This document shows positions 26,646 to 36,316 of a stretch of DNA of 64,000 bases, piece after piece; position 1 is the stretch's first letter; the number at the start of each line of letters is the position of its first letter. Origin of the DNA: Pseudomonas sp. Irchel s3h14 (GTDB taxonomy: Bacteria; Pseudomonadota; Gammaproteobacteria; Pseudomonadales; Pseudomonadaceae); contig NZ_FYDJ01000003.1 of NCBI RefSeq assembly GCF_900187425.1, forward strand, positions 398,987 to 462,986, in the 5' to 3' direction. The translations under genes and the position numbers were made by a program. The notes beneath the pieces were generated by a model. The model was not told the DNA's origin. It worked only from the letters and a program-made list of their open reading frames with translations, and made no database searches.

Positions 26646-27764
26646 ATGCGCCACCAGATTCATGACCTGCTGGCCCCGCTGCCGGGGACCGCTCGACAGA
26701 TTCACAGCTTTCACTTCGGCCCATCAGCGGCCAAAGGCAAGATTTACATCCAGTCGTCCCTGCACGCCGACGAAATGCCGGGCATGCTGGTTGCCTGGCA
26801 CCTCAAGCAGCGTCTGGCGGAACTCGAAGCCGCTGGCCGTCTGCGCAGCGAAATCGTGCTGGTGCCGGTGGCCAACCCGGTAGGCCTCGAACAAGTGCTG
26901 ATGGATGTGCCACTGGGCCGTTACGACCTCGAAAGTGGGCAAAACTTTAACCGCTGGTTCGTCGATCTGAGCGAAGCCGTTGGCAACGAGATCGAAGGCC
27001 TGCTCGGCGACGATCCGCAGCACAACCTCGAACTAATTCGCAGCAGCCTGCGCAATGCCCTCGCCCAACAGACTGCCAGCACGCAACTGCAATCCCAGCG
27101 CCTGGCTCTGCAACGGCTGGCCTGCGATGCCGACATGGTGCTGGACCTGCATTGCGATTTCGAAGCGGTCGCCCACCTTTACACCACGCCCGAGGCGTGG
27201 CCGCAGGTCGAGCCGCTGGCCCGGTACATCGGTGCCGAAGCCAGCCTGCTGGCCACCGATTCCGGCGGTCAGTCGTTCGATGAATGCTTCACCCTGCTCT
27301 GGTGGCAGTTGAAGGAACGCTTCGGCGAACACTTCGATATTCCGCTAGGCAGTTTCTCGGTCACCGTCGAGTTGCGCGGTCAGGGCGACGTCAATCACCC
27401 CTTGGCGAGCCTCGATTGCCAGGCGCTGATCGATTACCTGATTCACTTCGGCGCCATTGCCGGCGAACCCACGTCGCTACCCGAGCTGCCCTACCCGGCC
27501 ACACCGCTGGCCGGCGTTGAACCGGTGGCAACACCGGTCGGCGGACTGCTGGTATTCATCGCGCTACCAGGGGAATACCTCGAAGCCGGGCAACTGATCG
27601 CTGAAATCATCGACCCGATCTTTGACCGCGTCACCCCCGTTCATTGCACCGTTGCCGGGTTGATGTACGCCCGTTCGCTACGGCGCATGGCCACTGCCGG
27701 CATGGTGATCGCCCATATTGCGGGCACCGAAGCCTATCGCAGCGGCTACCTACTTTCGCCTTGA
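26646..27764 (+). CDS. aotO: Succinylglutamate desuccinylase/aspartoacylase-family protein AotO
   Basis: A 372-residue zinc carboxypeptidase-like amidohydrolase. [11 protein letters not shown] gives the HxxE metal ligands, GQNFNRWF the arginine region, and [13 protein letters not shown] the third metal ligand (His). It occupies the position of aotO in the P. aeruginosa aot operon. Its substrate is unknown; a role in freeing or modifying imported amino acids is inferred from context. Confidence 0.85.
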   Translation: MRHQIHDLLAPLPGTARQIHSFHFGPSAAKGKIYIQSSLHADEMPGMLVAWHLKQRLAELEAAGRLRSEIVLVPVANPVGLEQVLMDVPLGRYDLESGQNFNRWFVDLSEAVGNEIEGLLGDDPQHNLELIRSSLRNALAQQTASTQLQSQRLALQRLACDADMVLDLHCDFEAVAHLYTTPEAWPQVEPLARYIGAEASLLATDSGGQSFDECFTLLWWQLKERFGEHFDIPLGSFSVTVELRGQGDVNHPLASLDCQALIDYLIHFGAIAGEPTSLPELPYPATPLAGVEPVATPVGGLLVFIALPGEYLEAGQLIAEIIDPIFDRVTPVHCTVAGLMYARSLRRMATAGMVIAHIAGTEAYRSGYLLSP

Positions 27765-27777
27765 GGATGCATGCCCC

Positions 27778-28542
27778 ATGTACAAACTGACCATTGAAGG
27801 CCTGCACAAAAGCTATGGCGAACATCAAGTACTCAAAGGCGTTTCGCTCAAGGCCAACACCGGCGACGTCATTAGCCTGATCGGCGCCAGCGGCTCGGGC
27901 AAAAGTACCTTCCTGCGCTGCATCAACTTTCTCGAACAACCCAACGACGGCGCCATGAGCCTGGACGGCCAGAACATCCGCATGATCAAGGATCGCCACG
28001 GCATGCACGTGGCTGACGCCGATGAACTGCAACGGATCCGCACCCGCCTGGCGATGGTGTTCCAGCACTTCAACCTGTGGAGCCACATGACGGTGCTGGA
28101 AAACATCACCATGGCCCCGCGTCGGGTGCTGGGGTGCAGCAAGCAGGAAGCCGAAGACCGTGCCCGGCGCTATCTCGACAAGGTGGGCCTGGCCTCGCGC
28201 GTGGCGGATCAATACCCGGCGTTTCTTTCCGGAGGTCAACAGCAACGCGTGGCGATCGCCCGGGCACTCGCGATGGAACCGGAAGTCATGCTGTTCGACG
28301 AACCGACCTCAGCGCTCGACCCGGAACTGGTGGGCGAAGTACTGCGCGTGATTCAGGGCCTCGCTGAAGAAGGCCGGACCATGATCATGGTGACCCACGA
28401 AATGAGCTTCGCCCGCAAAGTATCGAGCCAGGTGTTGTTTCTGCACCAGGGGTTGGTCGAGGAAGAAGGCGCGCCAGAGGATGTGCTGGGCAATCCGAAG
28501 AGTGAGCGGTTGAAGCAGTTCCTGAGCGGTAACCTCAAGTAA
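27778..28542 (+). CDS. aotP: Arginine/ornithine ABC transporter ATP-binding protein AotP
   Basis: A 254-residue HisP-type ATPase. Walker A is GASGSGKST, signature LSGGQQQR, Walker [13 protein letters not shown], and the switch His lies in MVTHEM. The start ATG 27778 was chosen over upstream in-frame codons because [16 protein letters not shown] is the family N-terminus. In P. aeruginosa the argR regulator follows; here a REP hairpin follows instead. Confidence 0.95.
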   Translation: MYKLTIEGLHKSYGEHQVLKGVSLKANTGDVISLIGASGSGKSTFLRCINFLEQPNDGAMSLDGQNIRMIKDRHGMHVADADELQRIRTRLAMVFQHFNLWSHMTVLENITMAPRRVLGCSKQEAEDRARRYLDKVGLASRVADQYPAFLSGGQQQRVAIARALAMEPEVMLFDEPTSALDPELVGEVLRVIQGLAEEGRTMIMVTHEMSFARKVSSQVLFLHQGLVEEEGAPEDVLGNPKSERLKQFLSGNLK

Positions 28543-28552
28543 ACCTAAAACC

Positions 28553-28644
28553 CTGTAGGAGCGAAGCTTGCTCGCGAAGGCGGTGTGTCAGCCGACATTA
28601 TCGTGCCTGACACACCGCCTTCGCGAGCAAGCTTCGCTCCTACA
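28553..28644. repeat. REP element with about 38-bp near-perfect stem
   Basis: From CTGTAGGAGCGAAGCTTGCT to its complement, with a loop of about 14 bases. The arms include CGCGAAGGCGGTGTGTCAG and its inverse. It lies just behind aotP and may also act as a transcript stabiliser or terminator. Confidence 0.88.
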
Positions 28645-28670
28645 CGCCATTCGTTTTTCGCAGGCGGCGA

Positions 28671-28880
28671 TCAAACAACGGGCGCTGGAGGCGGCTCGTC
28701 CGGCAAGGTGGGCTCACCAGGCTCGGTGGGCTGTTCGTTGGGGGTATCGGGATCAGGCTGACCGGGGATGCCCCCTGCCATGTTGATAGGTGGATGTGCC
28801 AACAAGGACCAGGCCAAAACGCCAACCTGATTGGGCTCAAGCCTTGCCAGTTCGGCACTTATTCGCGGATCGATCTTCAT
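28671..28880 (-). CDS. Small proline-rich protein, unknown function
   Basis: A 69-residue protein. A folded-looking N-terminus (KIDPRISAELARLEPNQVGVLAWSLLAHPPINMAGG) is followed by a Pro/Glu/Asp-rich tail (PDPDTPNEQPTEPGEPTLPDEPPPAP), probably disordered. No signal peptide is seen and the family was not recognised. It sits about 100 bases beyond dcd on the same strand. Confidence 0.55.
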   Translation of the reverse strand: MKIDPRISAELARLEPNQVGVLAWSLLAHPPINMAGGIPGQPDPDTPNEQPTEPGEPTLPDEPPPAPVV

Positions 28881-28985
28881 AGGGCACTCCTGAGCGATGG
28901 CCCGTCCGCATTGCGCGAACCGGGCAGTACACCCAATAGAGTGTCCACCCGCTCAAGAATTCCCACGACTTGCCTGACGAACGGA

Positions 28986-29552
28986 TCAGGTGCGTGGCAG
29001 GGTAACGCCGCGCTGGCCCTGATACTTGCCGCCACGGTCCTTGTAGGACACTTCGCACTCTTCGTCGGATTCAAGGAACAGCATCTGTGCCACGCCTTCG
29101 TTCGCGTAGATTTTCGCCGGCAGATTGGTGGTGTTAGAGAACTCCAGGGTCACATGACCCTCCCACTCAGGCTCAAGCGGCGTGACGTTGACGATGATAC
29201 CGCAGCGCGCATAGGTGCTTTTACCCAGGCAAATGGTCAATACATTACGCGGAATGCGGAAATATTCGACGGTGCTGGCCAGGGCGAAGGAGTTCGGCGG
29301 AATGATGCACACGTCGCTGTGGATGTCGACGAAGCTGCCGGCATCGAAGTTTTTCGGGTCGACGATAGCCGAATTGATGTTGGTGAACACCTTGAAATGA
29401 TTTGTGCAACGCACATCGTAGCCGTAGCTTGACACGCCGTAGGAGATCACACGGCTATCGTCGCTGCCGCGCACCTGGCGCTCTACGAAGGGCTCGATCA
29501 TGCCGTGCTCTTGCGCCATGCGGCGAATCCACTTGTCCGATTTGATGCTCAT
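28986..29552 (-). CDS. dcd: dCTP deaminase
   Basis: A 188-residue cytoplasmic enzyme that makes dUTP from dCTP for dTMP synthesis. Family features are [22 protein letters not shown], the catalytic stretch [14 protein letters not shown] (Glu), [33 protein letters not shown], and [14 protein letters not shown]. The length is standard. Confidence 0.97.
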   Translation of the reverse strand: MSIKSDKWIRRMAQEHGMIEPFVERQVRGSDDSRVISYGVSSYGYDVRCTNHFKVFTNINSAIVDPKNFDAGSFVDIHSDVCIIPPNSFALASTVEYFRIPRNVLTICLGKSTYARCGIIVNVTPLEPEWEGHVTLEFSNTTNLPAKIYANEGVAQMLFLESDEECEVSYKDRGGKYQGQRGVTLPRT

Positions 29553-29906
29553 GGCGGGTGTCCTGAATAGCGAGGTGGAAAAAATCTGTCCGGCATCTTA
29601 CCGGGCGCGCGCTTCGGGTTCAAAGTCCGGGTCACAAATCTTGCCGATCCCCCGTAATTTCCGGCTCTTGCGGGTAAACCGGCGGACCGTCAGTCATGAA
29701 AACAGAGAAACCTTCGTCGCAAGCATTGGCACGTTCCGGAAAAAGGGTTAAGGTGGCGCCACTGTGCTGCTTGTGTCACTGAGAATCTCTACACGATATG
29801 TTGAATTTCGATCCAACCATCTACAAGAATTTTTCCTGCTCTTTGCACTCAGTCTCGGCCAGGGTTCTTCCTGCGTCGCAGTTATCTTTGTTCAAGGAGT
29901 TACACC
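29553..29906. other. dcd-csp intergenic region with long csp 5' leader
   Basis: 354 bases without a gene. It holds the divergent promoters of dcd and the cold-shock gene. The csp ribosome site AAGGAG lies at 29894-29899. The stretch from about 29764 is probably the long untranslated leader usual for cspA-type genes, but no precise cold-box could be fixed by eye. Confidence 0.5.
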
Positions 29907-30116
29907 ATGTCTAATCGCCAAACTGGTACCGTTAAGTGGTTCAACGATGAAAAAGGCTTCGGCTTCATCACTCCACAATCCGGTGACGACCTGTTCGTTC
30001 ACTTCAAAGCTATCCAATCCGACGGCTTCAAAAGCCTGAAAGAAGGCCAACAGGTTTCTTTCATCGCTACCCGCGGTCAGAAAGGCATGCAAGCTGAAGA
30101 AGTTCAAGTTATCTAA
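29907..30116 (+). CDS. CspA-family cold-shock protein
   Basis: A 69-residue RNA/DNA chaperone of one cold-shock domain. RNP1 is KGFGFITP and RNP2 LFVHF, with [16 protein letters not shown] at the start and ANNIxx-like VQVI at the end. It has a strong ribosome site and a strong terminator downstream. Which Csp paralogue it is (CapB or another) cannot be settled here. Confidence 0.95.
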   Translation: MSNRQTGTVKWFNDEKGFGFITPQSGDDLFVHFKAIQSDGFKSLKEGQQVSFIATRGQKGMQAEEVQVI

Positions 30117-30133
30117 CTTGTACTTGCTTTAGT

Positions 30134-30167
30134 AAAAAGCCCCGCCCTCAAAAGCGGGGCTTTTTTG
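30134..30167 (+). terminator. Terminator of the cold-shock gene
   Basis: AAAAAGCCCCGC-loop-GCGGGGCTTTTTT. Confidence 0.9.
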
Positions 30168-30186
30168 TGCCTGTCTGTTTTGCAGG

Positions 30187-30224
30187 CAAAAAAAAAAATC
30201 GCAGCCCATGGCTGCGATTTTTTG
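30187..30224 (-). terminator. Terminator of the DUF481 gene
   Basis: AATCGCAGCC-cat-GGCTGCGATT with flanking A- and T-runs, so it can act on both strands. Confidence 0.88.
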
Positions 30225-30228
30225 CGTC

Positions 30229-31236
30229 TTACCAAGCCACGCCAAACCCTGCGGTGTAGCGCGTCTTGTCCAAATCAGCATCGTCGGTGCCGCTGATGAT
30301 GTCTCGTTCGGCCTTCAGGTTAAGCGACGCCCACTCGGTCACCTTGTAGCGCAAGCCCATTTCGGCATCGAGCGCGTAATCCGCCACGCCCGACAACGGC
30401 TTGCCCACTTCGCCGTTCGTGAAGAACTCCACCTTCTTACCAATCAGGTAGCGGTTGTAATCCCACTTCATCGCCAGGGAATAGAAGTTTTCTTTGCCAC
30501 CGTCAGCGAACTCATAGTCCGTGCGGTTGACCAGCGAGCCCAGCGAAAATGCGCCCAGCTCGTCATCCCAGAACTGGTAACCCGGACCGGTACCGACGGT
30601 GCGCTGGCGGGACAGCTCTTCGACCTTGTCGCGCTTATAGACCGCGCGCCCTTGCCAGAACCATTTTTCGGTCAGGAAGCGGTCGAGCGAGTATTCGCCC
30701 CGCCAGTTGTCGGTAGTGACCACGTCATCCTGAAATTCGCGGTTGTACTCGCCTTCTGCGGTGTGTCGCCATCTGCCATGACGCGCAGTGGTCTTGAAAT
30801 CGATATCGTAATCGTCGGTGTCTTTCTCGGCCCGCTGATAATCCAGCGCTGCATCGACATTACCCTTCCACACCAAATCCTCCACCACCGGCTTGGGCTT
30901 GAGGATCTGCTGAATGCTGGCCAGTTCGACGGTCTTGGGACCGTCGCCATTGGCCAGGGTGACCTTGCCGTCTTCTGCCGCATGCAGTGCCTTGGCCTTT
31001 TCGCCGGTGTAGGCATCCTGCTTGACCAGCAACTGCTGATCGCTTTCCAGGGTTTTGACCTGCTTCCAGTCGATCGGGACGGCACCGGCGTATTCGGTCT
31101 GGATCAACAGCTTGCCGCCATCGAAAACGGTGATCTTGCCGCTCAGCTTGTCACCGTTCTTCAACCAGACAGTATCGGCGAGCAAGGGCGTGGAGGCACT
31201 GACGACAGCGAGGCACAGCAGGGTTCTGGACAACAT
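30229..31236 (-). CDS. DUF481 (YdiY-like) outer-membrane protein
   Basis: A 335-residue protein from ATG 31236; a TTG six codons earlier is in frame. The signal peptide LSRTLLCLAVVSASTPLLA precedes DTVWLKNGDKLSGKITVFDGGKLLIQTEYAG, a beta-rich module common to DUF481 proteins. The C-terminal 220 residues alternate polar and hydrophobic residues as in a beta-barrel and end in an aromatic (FGVAW), the usual outer-membrane barrel terminus. The function is unknown; family members include salt- or acid-induced porin-like proteins. Confidence 0.88.
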   Translation of the reverse strand: MLSRTLLCLAVVSASTPLLADTVWLKNGDKLSGKITVFDGGKLLIQTEYAGAVPIDWKQVKTLESDQQLLVKQDAYTGEKAKALHAAEDGKVTLANGDGPKTVELASIQQILKPKPVVEDLVWKGNVDAALDYQRAEKDTDDYDIDFKTTARHGRWRHTAEGEYNREFQDDVVTTDNWRGEYSLDRFLTEKWFWQGRAVYKRDKVEELSRQRTVGTGPGYQFWDDELGAFSLGSLVNRTDYEFADGGKENFYSLAMKWDYNRYLIGKKVEFFTNGEVGKPLSGVADYALDAEMGLRYKVTEWASLNLKAERDIISGTDDADLDKTRYTAGFGVAW

Positions 31237-31399
31237 AAGCAAATACAGGCTCAAGCTTGCGAAAAAAAGTCGGCATTATCCATACGAATAAGGCCCTAAC
31301 AAGGACTGACCCGACTATTTCTATTGAGTTCATTTCTCAATAGGCGATCCAGGATTTACTCTACAGACGGTAAGGCGAACTTTTTCAGGAACTGCCGAC

Positions 31400-31753
31400 G
31401 TGACCGACTCAACCACTGAAACCGATAGTCCGGCGCAAATCCGACGCACGGCGCTGTACCTGACACTGGCGCAAGTCCCGGAGGGCAAAGTCGTGAGTTA
31501 CGGTCAGCTCGCCGAGTTGGCGGGACTGGGTCGCGCCGCCCGCTTCGTCGGGCGGACACTGAGCCAACTGCCGGGCGACAGCAAATTACCCTGGCACCGC
31601 GTGCTCGGCGCCGGCGGGCGTATCAGCCTGCCTGCAGGCAGCCCTTCGGGGGATGAACAACGCGCGCGTTTGCGCATGGAGGGCATCAGTATCCTGAACA
31701 ATCGTGTTGATATTCAGCGCCATGGCTGGCGCCCGGTAGAGCACAGCGGTTAG
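31400..31753 (+). CDS. Alkyltransferase-like protein (ATL, MGMT family)
   Basis: A 117-residue DNA-binding protein that recognises O6-alkylguanine without repairing it and is thought to flag lesions for nucleotide excision repair. The methyl-acceptor Cys of MGMT (PCHR) is replaced by Trp65 in PWHRV, diagnostic of ATLs. The arginine finger region is RAARFVGRTLS. The length fits ATLs. Confidence 0.92.
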   Translation: MTDSTTETDSPAQIRRTALYLTLAQVPEGKVVSYGQLAELAGLGRAARFVGRTLSQLPGDSKLPWHRVLGAGGRISLPAGSPSGDEQRARLRMEGISILNNRVDIQRHGWRPVEHSG

Positions 31754-31797
31754 AGTGCGCGCTTTGTTTCCGTATTTCTTGAGGCAGACTCCAGCCC

Positions 31798-33363
31798 ATG
31801 CCCCGTAAAACCTGGCGCGCCGCGCTCGCCGCCTATGCCAGCCCCTCGACGCTTGTACTGTTGCTGCTTGGTTTCGCCGCCGGCCTGCCCTACATGCTGG
31901 TGTTTTCGACACTTTCGGTCTGGCTACGCGAAGCCGGCGTGGCTCGCGAAACCATTGGCTATGCAAGCCTGATCGGCCTGGCCTACGCCTTTAAATGGGT
32001 CTGGTCACCGCTGCTCGACCAATGGCGCCTGCCTTTTCTCGGCAAGCTCGGTCGCCGACGTTCCTGGCTTGTGCTTTCCCAGGCACTGGTCATCCTCGGC
32101 CTGATCGGGATGGGTTTCTGCGACCCGCAAAAGCATTTGTCCTGGCTGATCGCTATTGCCGTGGTCGTTGCTTTCGCCTCGGCGACGCAAGACATTGCAG
32201 TTGACGCCTATCGCCTGGAAATCGCCGACGACACCCGCCAGGCCGCGCTCGCCGCCAGTTACATGTCCGGTTATCGGATCGCCGCACTGCTGGCCACCGC
32301 CGGCGCCCTGTTCTTCGCTGAGGGCTTCGGCTCGACCGGTTTCAACTATAAGCATTCGGCATGGGCCGGCACCTACATCCTGTTTGGTGCCTTGATGGTT
32401 CCGGCGCTGCTGACTTCCTTTTTCATGCGCGAACCGCCGGTGCCGCTGCGCACGCAGCTTCAGGCCGGGCGCTACAGCTTTGTGCACCAACTGGCATCGG
32501 TGTTTGTGCTGATCGTGCTGCTGGTTTCCGTGCCAGCCATGTTCACTCAGCTGTACAACACCGATTTCGCCAGCGTGCTGTTCGAAGGCGCGAGCGTGCT
32601 CGACCTGCTGCTAGAAGACCGCGCGTTCCTGCGAGCGATCCTCTACACCACGCTCACTGCCATGTGCCTGTCGGCCATTGGCCGCCGTGGCCTGGCGCCG
32701 GTGCTGACGCCGATCAACGACTTCATTCTGCGCTACCGCTGGCAAGCGTTCCTGCTGCTTGGGCTGATCGCCACCTATCGGATGTCCGATACGGTCATGG
32801 GTGTGATGGCCAACGTGTTCTACATCGACCAAGGCTTCACCAAGGATCAGATTGCCAGCGTCAGCAAGATCTTTGGCCTGATCATGACCCTGGTCGGCGC
32901 CGGCATGGGCGGCCTGCTGATTGTGCGCTTCGGCATCTTGCCGATTCTGCTCATCGGCGGCATTGCATCAGCCGGCACCAACCTGCTGTTCCTGATGCTC
33001 GCCGACATGGGCGCCAACCTGAACATGCTGATCCTCACCATTTCCCTGGATAACTTCAGTTCGGGCCTGGCGACCTCGGCGTTTGTCGCCTACCTGTCGA
33101 GCCTGACCAACTTGAAGTTCTCCGCGACCCAGTACGCCCTGCTCAGCTCGATCATGCTCTTGCTGCCACGCCTGATCGGCGGCTACTCGGGGGTCATGGT
33201 GGAGAAATTCGGTTATCACAACTTCTTCCTCATCACCGCCCTGCTGGGCGTACCGACGCTACTGTTGATCGCGTTGCACTGGTTCCAGGAGAGCCGCCGC
33301 GAAGGCCCGACGCCAACGCCGACACCAGAACCGGTTCCGACCCAGGTCGCGGAAGAATCGTAG
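31798..33363 (+). CDS. ampG: AmpG-like muropeptide permease (MFS)
   Basis: A 521-residue major-facilitator permease. It matches AmpG in LVLLLLGFAAGLPYMLVFSTLSVWLREAGV, AYAFKWVWSPLLDQ and ATQDIAVDAYRLEI. About 14 hydrophobic segments are seen, then a Pro/Thr-rich cytoplasmic tail. AmpG imports anhydro-muropeptides for cell-wall recycling and so affects AmpC induction. Pseudomonads often carry two paralogues; which one this is cannot be decided. Confidence 0.9.
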   Translation: MPRKTWRAALAAYASPSTLVLLLLGFAAGLPYMLVFSTLSVWLREAGVARETIGYASLIGLAYAFKWVWSPLLDQWRLPFLGKLGRRRSWLVLSQALVILGLIGMGFCDPQKHLSWLIAIAVVVAFASATQDIAVDAYRLEIADDTRQAALAASYMSGYRIAALLATAGALFFAEGFGSTGFNYKHSAWAGTYILFGALMVPALLTSFFMREPPVPLRTQLQAGRYSFVHQLASVFVLIVLLVSVPAMFTQLYNTDFASVLFEGASVLDLLLEDRAFLRAILYTTLTAMCLSAIGRRGLAPVLTPINDFILRYRWQAFLLLGLIATYRMSDTVMGVMANVFYIDQGFTKDQIASVSKIFGLIMTLVGAGMGGLLIVRFGILPILLIGGIASAGTNLLFLMLADMGANLNMLILTISLDNFSSGLATSAFVAYLSSLTNLKFSATQYALLSSIMLLLPRLIGGYSGVMVEKFGYHNFFLITALLGVPTLLLIALHWFQESRREGPTPTPTPEPVPTQVAEES

Positions 33364-33507
33364 GTTCTTCACCAGGAAGCAGAGCCGAGGGCGCGGGGAT
33401 TCCCGCCCTCCCGCCACACCCCGCCGACCGCACGCCTGTACGCCAGCAGATCTCGCCCGTACAATGCTCCGTCATTTCTCGTCATCAGCAACCGACAACG
33501 GCCAACC

Positions 33508-35223
33508 ATGCGCACCAGTCAATTTTTGCTCGCCACACAGAAAGAAACGCCTTCCGACGCGGTCGTGATCAGCCATCAGCTGATGCTGCGCGCGGGCATG
33601 ATCCGCAAACTCGCCTCGGGCCTGTACACCTGGCTGCCGATGGGCTTGCGAGTGATGCGCAAGGTCGAAGCCATCGTTCGTGAAGAAATGAACGCCGCGG
33701 GCTCTCTCGAAGTGTTGATGCCGAGCACCCAACCGGCTGAGCTGTGGCAGGAATCCGGTCGCTGGGAAGAATACGGCCCTGAATTGTTGCGCTTCAAGGA
33801 TCGCCACGGTCGCGATTTCTGCGCCGGCCCGACCCACGAAGAAGTCATCACTGACCTGATGCGCAACGAGTTGAGCAGCTACAAACAGCTGCCGATCAAC
33901 CTGTACCAGATCCAGACCAAATTCCGTGACGAAATCCGTCCACGCTTCGGTTTGATGCGCGGTCGCGAATTCATCATGAAGGACGCCTACTCCTTCCACG
34001 CTGACCAGGCATCGCTGCAGGTCACCTATGACCGCATGCACCAGGCGTATTGCAACGTGTTCACCCGTCTGGGCCTGAAATTCCGCCCGGTTGAAGCCGA
34101 CAACGGCTCGATCGGTGGTGCCGGCTCCCACGAGTTCCACGTGCTGGCCGAATCCGGCGAAGACGATATCGTCTTCAGCAACGGTTCCGACTACGCGGCG
34201 AACATCGAGAAAGCCGAAGCCGTGCCACGCGAGACCTCCCGCGCCGCGCCTGCCGAAGAGCTGCGTCTGGTCGACACGCCGAACGCCAAGACCATCGCGC
34301 AACTGGTCGAAGGCTTCAACCTGCCGATTGAAAAGACCATCAAGACCCTGGTGGTTCACGCAGAAGAGAAAGGCAAGCTGATTGCCCTGATCATCCGTGG
34401 CGACCACGAGCTGAACGAAATCAAGGCCGGCAACCAGCCTGGCGTTGCCAGCCCGCTGGTCATGGCCTCCGAAGCCGAACTGCGCGACGCCATTGGCGCC
34501 GGCGCCGGCTCCCTCGGCCCGCTGAACCTGCCACTGCCAATCATCATCGACCGTTCCGTCGAGCTGATGAGCGACTTCGGCATCGGTGCCAACATCGATG
34601 ACAAACACTATTTCGGCGTGAACTGGGAGCGCGATCTGCCGGTTCCGACCGTTGCCGACCTGCGTAACGTGGTCGCCGGCGACCCGAGCCCGGATGGCAA
34701 GGGCACCCTGGAAATCAAGCGTGGCATCGAAGTCGGGCACATCTTCCAGCTGGGCAACAAGTACAGCAAAGCGATGAAGTGCGAAGTGCTGGGCGAGAAT
34801 GGCAAGCCAGTCACCCTGGAAATGGGTTGCTACGGCATCGGCGTTTCCCGCGTGGTGGCTGCAGCCATCGAGCAGAACAACGACGCCAACGGGATCATCT
34901 GGAGCGACACGCTGGCCCCGTTCCAGATCGCTCTGGTACCGCTGCGCTACGAAACCGAACAGGTTCGCGAAGCCACCGACAAGCTGTATGCAGAATTGAC
35001 TGCCGCCGGCTTCGAAGTACTGCTGGACGACCGCGACAAGAAAACCAGCCCGGGCATCAAGTTCGCGGACATGGAGCTGATCGGCATTCCTCACCGGATC
35101 GTGGTCAGTGACCGCGGCCTCGCCGAAGGCAATCTGGAATACAAGAGCCGCACCGAGCCCGAAGCACACGCGCTGCCGGTCGCAGACGTGCTGTCCTTCC
35201 TTCAGTCCCGTATCCGCCGCTGA
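33508..35223 (+). CDS. proS: Prolyl-tRNA synthetase
   Basis: A 571-residue bacterial-type class II synthetase. Motif 1 is [27 protein letters not shown], motif 2 [26 protein letters not shown], and motif 3 [13 protein letters not shown]. The YbaK-like editing insertion lies at about residues 240-400 and the anticodon-binding domain at the C-terminus. The lipoprotein gene at 35241 starts 17 bases later. Confidence 0.97.
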   Translation: MRTSQFLLATQKETPSDAVVISHQLMLRAGMIRKLASGLYTWLPMGLRVMRKVEAIVREEMNAAGSLEVLMPSTQPAELWQESGRWEEYGPELLRFKDRHGRDFCAGPTHEEVITDLMRNELSSYKQLPINLYQIQTKFRDEIRPRFGLMRGREFIMKDAYSFHADQASLQVTYDRMHQAYCNVFTRLGLKFRPVEADNGSIGGAGSHEFHVLAESGEDDIVFSNGSDYAANIEKAEAVPRETSRAAPAEELRLVDTPNAKTIAQLVEGFNLPIEKTIKTLVVHAEEKGKLIALIIRGDHELNEIKAGNQPGVASPLVMASEAELRDAIGAGAGSLGPLNLPLPIIIDRSVELMSDFGIGANIDDKHYFGVNWERDLPVPTVADLRNVVAGDPSPDGKGTLEIKRGIEVGHIFQLGNKYSKAMKCEVLGENGKPVTLEMGCYGIGVSRVVAAAIEQNNDANGIIWSDTLAPFQIALVPLRYETEQVREATDKLYAELTAAGFEVLLDDRDKKTSPGIKFADMELIGIPHRIVVSDRGLAEGNLEYKSRTEPEAHALPVADVLSFLQSRIRR

Positions 35224-35240
35224 CACCAGATAGAGAAGTC

Positions 35241-36194
35241 ATGTTCAAGCGAAACACCTTAGGCCTCGGTGGTGCCGCCCTGTGCGGCACCCTGCTGGTC
35301 AGCGGCTGTGCCAATCACATGTCACAACGCAGCGAGCACGAGGAACGTGTCGAGCGTAAATTGCTTGATCACAGCCTGCAGATTGATGTCGGCGAGCCAA
35401 AGGTGCTTGAGCTGCCGCAACGTCGGGTGAAGATCCACGAGCAGAAGACTTTCGAAGTCACCGAATTCGAAGTCACACGCCACTACGACCGCTACACGCC
35501 TTACCAACCCTGGCGGGAGGCTTACGAGATCCCGCTGGGTGCGGTGGCCGTGGTGGCCGGTGTCGGTGCGAACGTGGTCAACGTGTTCGCTCTCGGCAAC
35601 CTGCCGGACAGCGTGACGAAAGATTGGTTGAGCTATGGTTTTGCCGGGCTCAACCCGTTCATGAACGTGCAGTCTCATGGTCGCGCGCAGCAGAACCTGG
35701 CGGGAATCGACGAGATCCAGCTCGACAAGCGCACCGAATACTCGAGCCTGCCATGGAGCGAGCGTCCGGTTGAGGTCAAGGCCGGCAAGGAAACGTTCGA
35801 GCTGAGCACCGACAAAAACGGTGTATTGCGCGTGAACCTGCTGGACAGCCCGTTCGCCGAACATGACATCAATCATCTGAGCCGGCTGCTGATAAGTGTC
35901 CAGGATACTCAGGACGACGTGCACACTAATTCGTCCCTGGCGGTCAGTAGTTCCTTGCGTGGCAAGCTGCTCGAAGCTCACGGGCTGATTTACGACGACC
36001 TCGAGGACGACGAAGTGAGCCAGTGGGTACACCGGGTCAAACGCTTGTCGGAACTGGGTCTGGAAGAAGAAGCCACCGAGCTGGAACAAAGCCTGATCGA
36101 ACTGACGCGCAACGATCCTGAGTTGCAGACCGAATTCCTCAAGTCATTGACCAAGGATGCCGGGCGACTGGTAGCGGATCCGGGACCGAATTAA
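35241..36194 (+). CDS. Lipoprotein of unknown function
   Basis: A 317-residue protein with lipobox LVSGC (Cys23). The body is predicted mixed alpha/beta with a hydrophobic stretch near residues 94-115 (EIPLGAVAVVAGVGANVVNVFALGNLP) and a helical, acidic C-terminus (RLSELGLEEEATELEQSLIELTRNDPELQTEF). The family was not recognised. Its position 17 bases behind proS suggests co-transcription. Confidence 0.75.
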   Translation: MFKRNTLGLGGAALCGTLLVSGCANHMSQRSEHEERVERKLLDHSLQIDVGEPKVLELPQRRVKIHEQKTFEVTEFEVTRHYDRYTPYQPWREAYEIPLGAVAVVAGVGANVVNVFALGNLPDSVTKDWLSYGFAGLNPFMNVQSHGRAQQNLAGIDEIQLDKRTEYSSLPWSERPVEVKAGKETFELSTDKNGVLRVNLLDSPFAEHDINHLSRLLISVQDTQDDVHTNSSLAVSSSLRGKLLEAHGLIYDDLEDDEVSQWVHRVKRLSELGLEEEATELEQSLIELTRNDPELQTEFLKSLTKDAGRLVADPGPN

Positions 36195-36210
36195 AGCTAA
36201 AAGCTAAAAG

Positions 36211-36293
36211 CTTCGCGAGCAAGCCCGCTCCCACATTAGACCGCGTTCGCCTGAACAACTCGGTCAACTGTGGGAGCGGGCTTGCTCGCGAAG
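36211..36293. repeat. REP-type inverted repeat (TGGGAGCGGGCTTGCTCGCGA class)
   Basis: TTCGCGAGCAAGCCCGCTCC and its inverse complement, about 30 bases apart, between the lipoprotein gene and dinB. Confidence 0.87.
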
Positions 36294-36316
36294 AGGCCGG
36301 AACATTCACCACTGAA

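Noticed and set aside
33472..35226. 584-residue - strand ORF opposite proS
   Set aside because: Perfectly antisense to proS; composition typical of shadow frames.
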